From: Thermohalobaculum sp039185235
Lineage (GTDB): Bacteria; Pseudomonadota; Alphaproteobacteria; Rhodobacterales; Rhodobacteraceae
Assembly (NCBI GenBank): GCA_039185235.1
Contig: JBCDAS010000155.1
Coordinates: 1 to 9,963, forward strand
DNA length: 9,963 bases
Direction: 5' to 3'
A program made the translations under genes and the position numbers. The notes below the pieces were generated by a model. It worked only from the letters and a program-made list of their open reading frames with translations, was not told the origin of the DNA and made no database searches. Below are positions 1 to 6,690 of the stretch, one piece after another (position 1 is the stretch's first letter; each line of letters begins with the position of its first letter).

Positions 1-1
1 C

Positions 2-673
2 CGGCCCATCATGGCAACGGATGCGACGGGCGCGGTCGTCTGGCAGGCGAGCTACACGCCCTTTGGCGGGATCCGCCAGGTCTCGGTCGACACCGGCGCG
101 CTCTCCGCCCAGGAGCACCGCTTCCCCGGCCAATGGTTCCAGGCCGAGACTGGCTACCACCAGAACTGGCACCGCGACTATGATCCGACGATAGGCAGGT
201 ATCTCCAGGCAGACCCGCTCGGGCTGATCGATGGCGCGAGTGTCTACAACTACGCACTGCAGAACCCGCTCAGGTACACGGATCCTAGAGGCTTGCAGGT
301 TGTCTCTCCGCCAGTAACGACAGTACCTGAGGCGCCGCCTATTGTTGATGATATTGCCCGAGTTTGCGGCTCATTGGCGCGCAATGCGCTTAAGGGTCTT
401 GGTCTGACACTCTCGCTAATACTCGCTCCCTCTGAAGCGTGCGGGTGCGGGGATGATGATGACTGTTTCGAGGACTATCAGATTGAACAAGACAACTGCG
501 ATAATCGGTTTGAGAACCGCTTGATTAGCAACTTGCCAGCATGTCTGGATAGGGCGCGTAATCGATACATTCTTTGCCGCGGTGGTGTGCCTAAGAACGA
601 TTGGCCAGATGAGTGGACGAGTGATTCTGAATTCGATATGCGCTTCGGTCCAAACACAAAACCAAGAGGTTGA
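2..673 (+). CDS. Rhs polymorphic toxin, C-terminal part (5' partial)
   Basis: This is the C-terminal end of an Rhs/YD-repeat protein. The frame is open to the left edge (Arg-Pro-Ile precede the Met at base 11), so that Met is probably internal. Counting from it, residues 1-95 are the conserved Rhs-associated core: an EHRFPGQWFQ stretch, YHQNWHRDYDPTIGRYLQADPLG at about 49-71 and the boundary motif DPRGL at 91-95. In this family the YD-repeat shell encloses a variable C-terminal toxin that is released near this motif. Residues 96-220 form that variable tip: a Pro/Val-rich linker, a short hydrophobic stretch (about 127-139) and an acidic segment rich in cysteine (C119, C144, C146, C152, C163, C178, C189). 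I do not recognise its fold or activity. GC falls after about base 300, as is common for exchanged tips. The Rhs assignment is firm; toxicity is inferred from family architecture. Confidence 0.88.
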   Translation, partial: RPIMATDATGAVVWQASYTPFGGIRQVSVDTGALSAQEHRFPGQWFQAETGYHQNWHRDYDPTIGRYLQADPLGLIDGASVYNYALQNPLRYTDPRGLQVVSPPVTTVPEAPPIVDDIARVCGSLARNALKGLGLTLSLILAPSEACGCGDDDDCFEDYQIEQDNCDNRFENRLISNLPACLDRARNRYILCRGGVPKNDWPDEWTSDSEFDMRFGPNTKPRG

Positions 674-680
674 TGAAATC

Positions 681-1097
681 ATGTACAAACCGCTCTCTCT
701 AGTCTCCGAGAAGCTCTCGCAGCGATTACGTGGAGACAGTCATGAGCATAAAGACCATCTTATTATTATGTCTGATTTGTGTATATTTTTGTCCGAAGTA
801 CACATATTACTCGACGAGTTGGCAGGCGACGATAAGAACAACAACTCACTTTTGTTTAGCCTGCTGATTAGCACGGGGAGGTGGGGCGAGGCGAAGGCGT
901 GCTTTGAACACGTGGTAAACCGCGAAAGAAATTTGAGCGATGCATTTCAGATGCTCGTTTCCGTAAAAACTGGCGGCCTTTTCTTTAGTAGTTCTGAAGA
1001 GCAGAGGATTTATATCCGAGAACTTACCAAATTGGTTTCTGACCAAGATAATAAAGGCTTGATTGAAAGTAAATTAGAGAGCATTTCTCTTGTTTAG
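681..1097 (+). CDS. Putative cognate immunity protein of the Rhs tip
   Basis: A 138-residue protein of unrecognised family begins at the ATG at 681, eight bases after the stop of the Rhs gene. A purine-rich AAGAGG (664-669) lies 11 bases upstream. The frame extends upstream inside the Rhs gene, but no better start is visible there, so the ATG after the toxin stop is preferred. The sequence looks soluble and mostly helical, with Leu/Ile-rich helices (about 8-50), the segment GRWGEAKACFEHVV in the middle and a charged C-terminal helix. No signal peptide or membrane segment is evident. GC is clearly lower (roughly 40-45% by eye) than in the secretion genes. Its position directly behind a polymorphic-toxin tip is the classic place for the cytoplasmic protein that neutralises that tip. 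The role is inferred from context only. Confidence 0.6.
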   Translation: MYKPLSLVSEKLSQRLRGDSHEHKDHLIIMSDLCIFLSEVHILLDELAGDDKNNNSLLFSLLISTGRWGEAKACFEHVVNRERNLSDAFQMLVSVKTGGLFFSSSEEQRIYIRELTKLVSDQDNKGLIESKLESISLV

Positions 1098-1247
1098 TCT
1101 TCTTGGTATTTTAGACTTACAACTTCACGCCAGGCGCAGTAGGGGGGCGTAAGCCTACCTCACCATGCTACGAGTTCAGCATAGTTTCTAGCCTAATTCG
1201 ATTCAGTGTAGCGCGAACTACAACTCAAGCTTGATCCGTACATCAAC
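1098..1247. other. Non-coding gap after the putative immunity gene
   Basis: I see no convincing gene here. Two weak hairpins are present (GTAGG/CCTAC at 1139-1158 and ATGCT/AGCAT near 1164-1181). Neither is followed by a T run, so neither is a supported terminator. The next 300 bases hold the decayed pieces listed separately. Confidence 0.5.
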
Positions 1248-1275
1248 TGCGCTTCATTGGCGCGCAATGCACTTA
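1248..1275 (+). repeat. Short direct-repeat relic of the Rhs tip linker
   Basis: This 28-bp stretch matches 365-392 at 25 of 28 positions, including 17 identical bases (1254-1270 against 371-387). In the intact copy it encodes the region around CGSLARNAL at the start of the variable tip. Similarity stops right after the shared CTTA, exactly where the IS630-like relic begins. It is probably the surviving edge of another Rhs C-terminal cassette. Confidence 0.6.
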
Positions 1276-1412
1276 GAGCGTTTCCCGATCATTCTGGTTC
1301 ATAGCCTGCTGCGGTGAAGAAGTTTGCGCTCTCGGCTGGGGTTATGAGACCGATGAGGCGGTCGATCGCATCCCACAAGCCCTCGACGGTTAGCGTCTGA
1401 GTCACACACACT
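1276..1412 (-). pseudogene. IS630-family transposase C-terminal relic
   Basis: On the minus strand the bases from about 1412 down to the TGA at 1289-1291 read in frame as a short C-terminal peptide: TVEGLWDAIDRLIGLITPAE, then SANFFTAAGYEPE and stop. The pattern (ALW..I..L...TP.E.AN.F..AGY) is characteristic of the C-terminus of IS630-family DDE transposases. The catalytic domain and the rest of the element are missing, so this is a dead remnant. One element end may be preserved: the linker repeat ends in a TA dinucleotide at 1274-1275, and IS630 elements insert at TA. The other side is lost where the Rhs-core copy starts. Confidence 0.6.
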
Positions 1413-1423
1413 CTAGCGTTGTT

Positions 1424-1554
1424 CGCCAGGTCTGGTCGACACCGGCGCGCTCTCTGCCCAAGAGCACCGCATTCCCGGCCGAAGGTTCCAGGCCGAGGCA
1501 GGCTACCACCAAAACTGGCACTGCCTCTAGTGGAGCAAAGAGGCCAGGTACCTC
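1424..1554 (+). pseudogene. Decayed copy of the Rhs core region
   Basis: This segment aligns with about 74-205 in the same orientation. From 1424 to about 1521 identity is roughly 88% by eye (for example TCGACACCGGCGCGCTCT is shared). Similarity then fades but the alignment stays in register through GGCCAGGTACCTC, equivalent to the GRYLQ codons. A one-base deletion after 1433 (TCTGG instead of TCTCGG) breaks the frame and an in-frame TAG is reached, so it is not translated as Rhs. The homologous stretch reaches the stop codon of gspG at 1555-1557. It is most simply the leftover of an earlier or displaced Rhs C-terminal cassette. Confidence 0.7.
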
Positions 1555-1986
1555 TCAGTTGACCAAGTCTGCATCTTCCCCATCCCCTCCTTCAACACCA
1601 TCGCGGCCAAAGCTCAGCACGTCGAATGGCCGCTCGTTCTGGCCCGGGCTTCGGTAGACATAATCCCGGCCCCAGGGATCTTGCAGTGCATCTTCGGCAT
1701 CCAGATAGGGACCGGCCCAGTCGCCTGCTGCCGTAGGTCGGGTCATCAGAGCCTGGAGCCCTTCCTGTTCGCTAGGATAGCGACCGAGATCGACATAGAA
1801 GAGCTCCACCGCAGTTTTCAGATTATCAAGCTGCAACTCGGCGGTCGTGGATTTAGCTTTGCTGAGATACCCCACGACCCGCGGGCCAACGACTGCGGCC
1901 AGTAAGGCGATGATCGCCAGCACGACGAGGATTTCGAGGAGCGTTGCTCCGGCCTGATTGGTCCATCGCTGTTTAGAGCGTGCCAT
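1555..1986 (-). CDS. gspG: T2SS major pseudopilin GspG
   Basis: Major pseudopilin of the T2SS, 143 residues. The chosen start is the ATG at 1986, because AGGAGGAGG sits six bases upstream; the TTG at 2004 would add six residues but has no such signal. The class III leader MARSKQRWTNQAG is followed by ATLLEILVVLAIIALLAAVV. Prepilin peptidase should cut after G13, leaving Ala at +1 and the conserved Glu at +5 (E18). The rest is typical of GspG: an amphipathic helix with YVDLGRYPSEQEGLQAL, then DPWGRDYVYRSPG, then the Asp/Gly-rich calcium-loop region FGRDGVEGGDGEDAD. The protein ends in DLVN, where GspG proteins usually have a Trp just beyond; the Rhs relic abuts here. It is the last gene of the leftward operon. 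Confidence 0.95.
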   Translation of the reverse strand: MARSKQRWTNQAGATLLEILVVLAIIALLAAVVGPRVVGYLSKAKSTTAELQLDNLKTAVELFYVDLGRYPSEQEGLQALMTRPTAAGDWAGPYLDAEDALQDPWGRDYVYRSPGQNERPFDVLSFGRDGVEGGDGEDADLVN

Positions 1987-1992
1987 AACGCG

Positions 1993-2001
1993 CCTCCTCC
2001 T
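1993..2001 (-). promoter_or_regulatory. Strong ribosome binding site of gspG
   Basis: On the minus strand the sequence is AGGAGGAGG, six bases before the ATG at 1986. It overlaps the last codons of gspO. It fixes the GspG start, and its strength fits the need for far more GspG than the other pseudopilins. Confidence 0.75.
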
Positions 2002-2555
2002 CAAATAAGGGGTCCGTAGAGCCAGGTCAGCCAGGTCGCAAATGCGAGAAACGGACCGAGCGCGATCCCGATGCGATCCGTCTTAGCAACTCCCATCGTG
2101 GCCCGGTAGAACAAGGTGATGGTGAGACCGGAAATTGCTGCGATGAAGATGACAGCGGGCAGAGCCCAAAGACCAAGCCAGAGGGCGGAGCCTGCGATCA
2201 GTTTAGCGTCACCGAGCCCAAGCCCGTCATATCCCCTGAGCGCACGGAAACACTCGGCCAGTGCCCAGAAGAGCCCGCCCGCGAGAACTCCCGCTCCGAG
2301 ATGCTGGAGCATCAATTCGGGCGCGTGGATCAGTGTCGCGGCGACACCTGTGAGGGCTAGGCTGGCGCTGGCTTTGTCCGGGATAACGAAGCGCTTGAGG
2401 TCGACGCAACTGATCCAGATCAGGATGGCGCCGAGAGCCAGAGACAGGAGCCGGATCTCCACCGGCATCTCGACAAGCACCGGTAGAGCGACGAGCCCGT
2501 ATAGCCCCAGATGGGGAAGGAGGAGTGGCCTCTGTATGCCGATCAACAGGGTCAT
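2001..2555 (-). CDS. gspO: Prepilin peptidase (A24), short GspO form
   Basis: Inner-membrane aspartic protease that cleaves the leader peptides of the pseudopilins (G, H, I, J, K). It has 184 residues and several hydrophobic segments. Both catalytic aspartates of the A24 family are visible: D52 in SCVDLKRFVIPD and D116 in GYDGLGLGDAKL. The late GIALGPFLAFATWL motif of the family is also present. Bifunctional GspO/PilD proteins are about 270-290 residues with an N-terminal cysteine-containing domain linked to N-methylation. Here only about 50 residues precede the first Asp and there is no CxxC pair, so the protein resembles the minimal CpaA/TadV-like size. Its ATG overlaps the gspK stop (ATGA at 2552-2555), so it is probably translated by coupling. 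Confidence 0.92.
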   Translation of the reverse strand: MTLLIGIQRPLLLPHLGLYGLVALPVLVEMPVEIRLLSLALGAILIWISCVDLKRFVIPDKASASLALTGVAATLIHAPELMLQHLGAGVLAGGLFWALAECFRALRGYDGLGLGDAKLIAGSALWLGLWALPAVIFIAAISGLTITLFYRATMGVAKTDRIGIALGPFLAFATWLTWLYGPLI

Positions 2556-3295
2556 CGGCGGGTCTCCAACACGCGGATGTTGAATGTGGCGCCGGAGGTG
2601 ATGAGGATCGTGCTTTCCGGGCCGAAGCTCCGCCCGTCTTTGGTCGCTCTGACCTTAAAGATCCGTCGGGTTGGAGGTTGGATCCAAGCGGAGGGCAGCG
2701 CATCGGTCAGCTTGGCACGCGATCCCTTTTGCCCGGTGAGCCGTTCGAGCAAGGCAACGGGCGCGGAGGCTGGATCGATCCCTCGGCGGCCAGAGAAGAC
2801 GGTGAAGAACGTGTCGACCTCGAAGAGACGTCGCAAATCGATTCCGGGGAGGGACTGCAGGTCATCGACAGAGCTGAGCCGGGTGCGACGCTGTCTGAGG
2901 TCGGCCAGGGTGACAATCAGTTGGTCTGGGTTCCTTTGGTCGGCAAGAAGCTTCTCGATTAACTCGAAGGGGGCCGTGTTCAGATCGACCAGGCCCGCTA
3001 CGTCTTGCACATGATACGTGACCGACTCGGATTGCCCCTCGAACGAGAAGGCCTGGTCGGCCAAGGGGGTTGATACCTGCCGCAAGGAAAGCGCCGCCTG
3101 CATGCCTGCGAGTTCCAGGATACCGTCGAAAAGCATTGCTTCGCGATCGCGTTTGAAGGAGATCTCCGCCAGCTTTGTATGGGTTACCATAGTTTGCATC
3201 GATGCCCCTAAGAGCAGCGACAGCATGGAGAGACCGATCAGCACAACCAAGAGTACAAACCCGGCTTGGCGCTGAGTCTTTCGAGATAATTCCAT
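2552..3295 (-). CDS. gspK: T2SS minor pseudopilin GspK
   Basis: Minor pseudopilin that in characterised systems caps the tip complex with GspI and GspJ. The leader MELSRKTQRQAG is followed by FVLLVVLIGLSMLSLLLGAS, with cleavage expected after G12. Position +5 is Val rather than Glu, which is the hallmark of GspK. The periplasmic part contains the GspK-typical DVAGLVDLNTAP stretch (about 98-109) and LSSVDDLQSLPGID (about 140-153), matching the helical SAM-like domain. At 247 residues it is shorter than the usual 300-330. Its ATG overlaps the gspE stop by one base (TGATG, 3293-3297). Confidence 0.92.
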   Translation of the reverse strand: MELSRKTQRQAGFVLLVVLIGLSMLSLLLGASMQTMVTHTKLAEISFKRDREAMLFDGILELAGMQAALSLRQVSTPLADQAFSFEGQSESVTYHVQDVAGLVDLNTAPFELIEKLLADQRNPDQLIVTLADLRQRRTRLSSVDDLQSLPGIDLRRLFEVDTFFTVFSGRRGIDPASAPVALLERLTGQKGSRAKLTDALPSAWIQPPTRRIFKVRATKDGRSFGPESTILITSGATFNIRVLETRR

Positions 3296-4989
3296 CAGGA
3301 CCAGTCGATGAATTGGAGCAGGTCGCGCAGGGCGATTTGGCTTGAGTTGACCCGCTCGAGGCCATCTTCAAGCAGGGTCGTCATGCCCTCGTTTCGTGCG
3401 AGATGCGAGATGGTTTCCGCTGCATCGGGTTTGCTGATCGTAGGGCGCATCGCCTCGCGGATCTCAAGCAGTTCTGAAATGACGACCCGGCCTTTGCTAC
3501 CACTCATCCCGCATGCCGCACAGCCTTTGCCAACCTTTGCATTGGCCACCAAGGCTTCTCGGCCAGGAATGCCTGGGGGTAAGAGCCCAGCCGCCTCGGT
3601 GTCGGGCACAGCGCAGTCGGAACACACTTTCCTCACCAGACGTTGTGAGAGGATGCCGTTCAAAGTCGCGCCCAAGAGGAAGGCTGGAACGCCGAGATCG
3701 ATAAGGCGATCGATCGCGCCTATCGCCGAGTTAGTATGAACAGTGGAGAGAACCATTCGACCCATAAGCGCCGCCCGAATGGCATTCTCGGCCGTTTCCT
3801 TGTCGCGGATCTCGCCGACCATCACGACATCGGGGTCTTGGCGTAGTATGGCCCGCAACGAGGTGCCGAAAGTCAGATCAAGTTCTGGCCTTACCTGGAC
3901 CTGGTTGACGCCCGTGAGTGTGAACTCGATAGGGTCCTCGACGGTAAAGATTTTTCGGCCGGCGATGTCCAGCTTCGAAAGAGCAGTATAGAGGGTGGTG
4001 GTCTTTCCGCTGCCCGTCGGCCCGGTGACCAAGAAGATGCCGTGAGGGCGGCCGGTTAACCGTTCGATCGCGGCGGCATCCAAAGGCGAAAAACCAAGAT
4101 CTGACCAATCGAGCGCGAGTTGGGATCGGTCGAGAATGCGCAAAACAATGCTCTCGCCAAACTGGGTTGGCAGGGTAGCCATACGAAAATCAATATTTCG
4201 CCCTCGAACAGCGCTGCGCAACCGCCCATCCTGGGGTCGTCGGCGTTCGGAGATGTTCAGATTGGACATGACTTTAAGGCGGGAGACGATCGAGCTGCGT
4301 TCAGAGCCTCTCAGCCTGCGATGCTCAGCAAGCTGGCCATCGATGCGGAACCGGATGACCATCTCGATCTCATGTGCCTCGAAATGGATGTCCGAAGCAG
4401 CGGCATCGACCGCTGCTGACATGATCTCGTTAACCAGCCGGATGGTCGGGCCTTCATTGGCAAGCGCCTTGAGGCGCTCAACATCATCTGCTTCAGCTTC
4501 GACCTCTGAGCGTGTCTTGTCGCTGGCCCGGTTCGGATAATCGCGATCCAGCACCTCGCGGATCGTTTCGCGCGCAGCCAGCGCCATCGAGACGGGCATA
4601 TCGATCTGGAAGCTGATCGTTTGGGCAAGCTGCGCATCAAATGGGTTGGTTGTCGCAATAACCAGCGTGCCCTGATCGACGCAAAGCGGCACTACATTCA
4701 TGCGATGTAGGAAAGCGGCATCGCCTTTCAGTTCCGCAATCGCCGCGTGGCGGAAGCTGTCGGATCCTGCGAGCGGGATGTCGAGCCAGCGCGAGAGAAA
4801 GCCGAGTAGGCTCTCCTCGTCCAGAAGGCCAAGTTCAAGCAGCGCGCGGTCGAATTGGGTGTTTCCCTCATCCGCAGCTTTCATGGCGCGTCGATACGCC
4901 ACCTCATCAATCAGGCCCTGCTGGATAAGGGCCAGACCGAGATCAGCAATCGTCCGGTCTTTCTGATTTTTGCTCGTACCATCCAGCAT
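3295..4989 (-). CDS. gspE: T2SS assembly ATPase GspE
   Basis: Cytoplasmic hexameric ATPase that drives pseudopilus assembly through GspF and GspL. It has 564 residues, a normal family length. Residues 15-150 are the N-terminal MshEN-like region; the catalytic core follows from about 180. Visible motifs are Walker A GPTGSGKT (323-330, K329), the Asp box TVEDPIE (E351, D352), Walker B RQDPDVVMVGEIRD (383-396, E393) and the His box STVHTN (H418). The zinc-binding tetracysteine is intact: CSDC (C456, C459) and CAAC (C490, C493). All catalytic features are present, so the enzyme should be active. The ATG at 4989 has no clear Shine-Dalgarno sequence. It is the first gene of the leftward operon, divergent from gspL. 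Confidence 0.97.
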   Translation of the reverse strand: MLDGTSKNQKDRTIADLGLALIQQGLIDEVAYRRAMKAADEGNTQFDRALLELGLLDEESLLGFLSRWLDIPLAGSDSFRHAAIAELKGDAAFLHRMNVVPLCVDQGTLVIATTNPFDAQLAQTISFQIDMPVSMALAARETIREVLDRDYPNRASDKTRSEVEAEADDVERLKALANEGPTIRLVNEIMSAAVDAAASDIHFEAHEIEMVIRFRIDGQLAEHRRLRGSERSSIVSRLKVMSNLNISERRRPQDGRLRSAVRGRNIDFRMATLPTQFGESIVLRILDRSQLALDWSDLGFSPLDAAAIERLTGRPHGIFLVTGPTGSGKTTTLYTALSKLDIAGRKIFTVEDPIEFTLTGVNQVQVRPELDLTFGTSLRAILRQDPDVVMVGEIRDKETAENAIRAALMGRMVLSTVHTNSAIGAIDRLIDLGVPAFLLGATLNGILSQRLVRKVCSDCAVPDTEAAGLLPPGIPGREALVANAKVGKGCAACGMSGSKGRVVISELLEIREAMRPTISKPDAAETISHLARNEGMTTLLEDGLERVNSSQIALRDLLQFIDWS

Positions 4990-5016
4990 CGCGTCACAAT
5001 CCAGTCAGCATCTGCA

Positions 5017-5047
5017 TTGACACAGGCGCAGTAATTTCAGTTAATAT
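5017..5047 (+). promoter_or_regulatory. Candidate promoter for the rightward gspL-J operon
   Basis: A perfect TTGACA (5017-5022) is followed after 19 bases by TAATAT (5042-5047), a 4/6 match to the -10 box with slightly long spacing. Transcription would begin near 5054, about 40 bases before the gspL ATG. The two divergent promoters lie back to back and nearly overlap at their -10 boxes. Confidence 0.35.
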
Positions 5048-5052
5048 TCAAC

Positions 5053-5082
5053 ACTATACCCATGTAGTCTTTGTCGGATCAA
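5053..5082 (-). promoter_or_regulatory. Candidate promoter for the leftward gspE-K-O-G operon
   Basis: On the minus strand TTGATC (5077-5082) and TATAGT (5053-5058) are separated by 18 bases, matching sigma-70 elements at 4/6 and 5/6 positions. It would start transcription near 5046, giving a leader of about 57 bases before gspE. Prediction from sequence only. Confidence 0.4.
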
Positions 5083-5092
5083 CCGGATTAAA

Positions 5093-6148
5093 ATGATCAG
5101 ATTTCCAGGGTTTCTTAATCCACTGCGTTGGTGGGTCCAACGTATGTCCGAGATCGTGCCGGACAGTGCTGCCGATTGGTTAGCTGGTTTGCCGCTGCGA
5201 TCAAAGATGGTTGTGTCCGAGGGTAAAGCGCGGATATCCTGGCGCGGTGGACAGATATTGCTCCCGTTTGACACGGATTTGTCTTCGTTTGGCGAAGGTC
5301 TCGCGGCAGAGCGGTCGAGACTGCCGCGAGGTCTCTCGCTGGATGTGGTCTTGCCTACCTCTGCCGCTCTAGTCAGGACACATCGGCTTCCTTCCAGTTC
5401 TCGTGGGCGGCTGCATCAGATCCTCGCATTAGATCTTACACGTGATACGCCGCTCTCGCCAGAGGAGGTCGTTTGGAAAGAGCGGATCATCGGACAGGAG
5501 GAAGGGGAGATCCTAGTCGATCAGTTGATCGTTAAGCGGAGCATTCTTCATGAGCTCAGGCAGATTTTTTCGGCCAACCACATCTTGCCGGGTAAGCTAT
5601 TCGTTCGCACTACGGAGGAGGACCAACCACTGGTGATTTTTGAAGACCGTGATGCAAGGTCTGAGGCTGCTGGGATATGGCCAAAAGTCAATTGGGCTTT
5701 GGCGGCAGGTCTTGTCACATGTCTCACGCTTTTGATCGTACAGCCTTATCTGCGCGATGCTGAAAAGGTAGAGAATCTGACGCGTGAACGCGCTGAGTTA
5801 ACCCAGCAGCTTGTCGAACTGCGCACTAAAGTGAATGAAAAATCTGAAGGTATCGGCGCAGCAGACAGGATCGCGCGCGCTTTGGATGACCGAGTGCCGA
5901 GGGTCGACATCCTGCGTGAATTGACAGTTCGTCTGCGGGACGATGCTTGGTTGAGCGATGTAGAGATCAGCGAGGATCTTTTGCGGTTCTCAGGTTTTAC
6001 CAAAGGCTCGGCTGCAGATCTGGTGATTGACTTGGCTTCCTCGCCTCATTTCTTCAATCCCCGCCTAACGGGACAAGTCTCGATCGCGCCTGGGACGGGG
6101 GCTGAACGCTATGAGATCTCGCTGGATCTGACTGGAGAGAGCGAATGA
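5093..6148 (+). CDS. gspL: T2SS inner-membrane platform protein GspL (PilN-like)
   Basis: Bitopic platform protein linking the ATPase GspE to GspM. It has 351 residues: a cytoplasmic part (about 1-198), one membrane helix (about 199-219, NWALAAGLVTCLTLLIVQPY), a coiled coil (about 222-250) and a small periplasmic domain (about 265-348). The periplasmic part, with PRVDILRELTVRL, DDAWLSDVEIS and LRFSGFTKG, is the signature of PilN-type domains. The cytoplasmic part is divergent from the well-studied GspL actin-like domain. The ATG at 5093 has only a weak upstream GGAT; an internal Met at residue 18 is an alternative start but has no better signal. First gene of the rightward operon; its stop overlaps the gspM start (ATGA). 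Confidence 0.87.
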   Translation: MIRFPGFLNPLRWWVQRMSEIVPDSAADWLAGLPLRSKMVVSEGKARISWRGGQILLPFDTDLSSFGEGLAAERSRLPRGLSLDVVLPTSAALVRTHRLPSSSRGRLHQILALDLTRDTPLSPEEVVWKERIIGQEEGEILVDQLIVKRSILHELRQIFSANHILPGKLFVRTTEEDQPLVIFEDRDARSEAAGIWPKVNWALAAGLVTCLTLLIVQPYLRDAEKVENLTRERAELTQQLVELRTKVNEKSEGIGAADRIARALDDRVPRVDILRELTVRLRDDAWLSDVEISEDLLRFSGFTKGSAADLVIDLASSPHFFNPRLTGQVSIAPGTGAERYEISLDLTGESE

Positions 6149-6690
6149 CGAGCCGGTTCGAGAAGATCTCCGCAGTTGCGATCCTTTTGGTTGGTCTGGT
6201 TCTCATGGGTCTCTTTGTTGTGGAGCCAATTTGGGCTCTACGCCAAGATGTTGCGCGCCAAGTCGAGCGGGAGACCGAGCAGCAGCGCGATCTCGCTGCG
6301 CGGCTCCTAACTTTGGTGGCGGAGGATGACCGTCTCTCTTCCAGTATACCGCCATCGATCGGTTGGGAGGGTAGCCGCATAGGCGAGGTCAGTGCGCGGA
6401 TCCAATCTGCGATCACAGCCTCTGCCCGGCGCTTGGGCTTGCAACTTCGCTCGGTCACGGCAATCGAGACGGAGCCGCTCGCAGGGCAACAAACGGCTGG
6501 TCTGAGGATCGAGTTGGAAGCGCCGAGTGATGTTGCGATGACGTTTATGCGCAGCGTGGAGGCCACTGAGCCGCCGCTGATGATTACGCGAGCGAACTTG
6601 CGGCGCGTAAATCGAAATGCACCGGGGATCACACAGCCCTTCCTCTATCTGCGCCTTGAGCTTACGGCACCGGTCCGGATTTCTGGCTGA
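6145..6690 (+). CDS. gspM: T2SS inner-membrane platform protein GspM
   Basis: 181-residue bitopic protein expected to pair with GspL in the inner membrane. It has a short cytoplasmic N-terminus, one membrane helix (about 9-28, SAVAILLVGLVLMGLFVVEP), a heptad-like charged helix (about 30-62, with QVERETEQQRDLAARL) and a C-terminal periplasmic domain (about 75-178). The size and layout match GspM, and the LLVGLVLMGLFVVEP...L start resembles the GspM/PilO group. Placement directly after gspL, with overlaps on both sides, supports the call more than sequence motifs do. Confidence 0.87.
   Translation: MTSRFEKISAVAILLVGLVLMGLFVVEPIWALRQDVARQVERETEQQRDLAARLLTLVAEDDRLSSSIPPSIGWEGSRIGEVSARIQSAITASARRLGLQLRSVTAIETEPLAGQQTAGLRIELEAPSDVAMTFMRSVEATEPPLMITRANLRRVNRNAPGITQPFLYLRLELTAPVRISG

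Noticed and set aside
1131..1141. CAGGCGCAGTA occurs here and again at 5023-5033.
   Set aside because: An 11-base match in a 10-kb window without flanking similarity is easily chance; no repeat family is supported.
1139..1181. Small hairpins GTAGG/CCTAC and ATGCT/AGCAT as a terminator of the Rhs/immunity genes.
   Set aside because: Stems are only five bases with loops of 8-10 and no T run follows.
2004..2004. TTG at 2004 as the gspG start.
   Set aside because: The ATG at 1986 has AGGAGGAGG at ideal spacing, while the TTG has no such signal; the longer leader is also atypical.
2116..3014. Long open frames opposite gspO and gspK.
   Set aside because: They lie antisense to well-supported genes, show Arg/Ser/Pro-rich composition and have no family features, as expected of shadow frames in GC-rich coding DNA.
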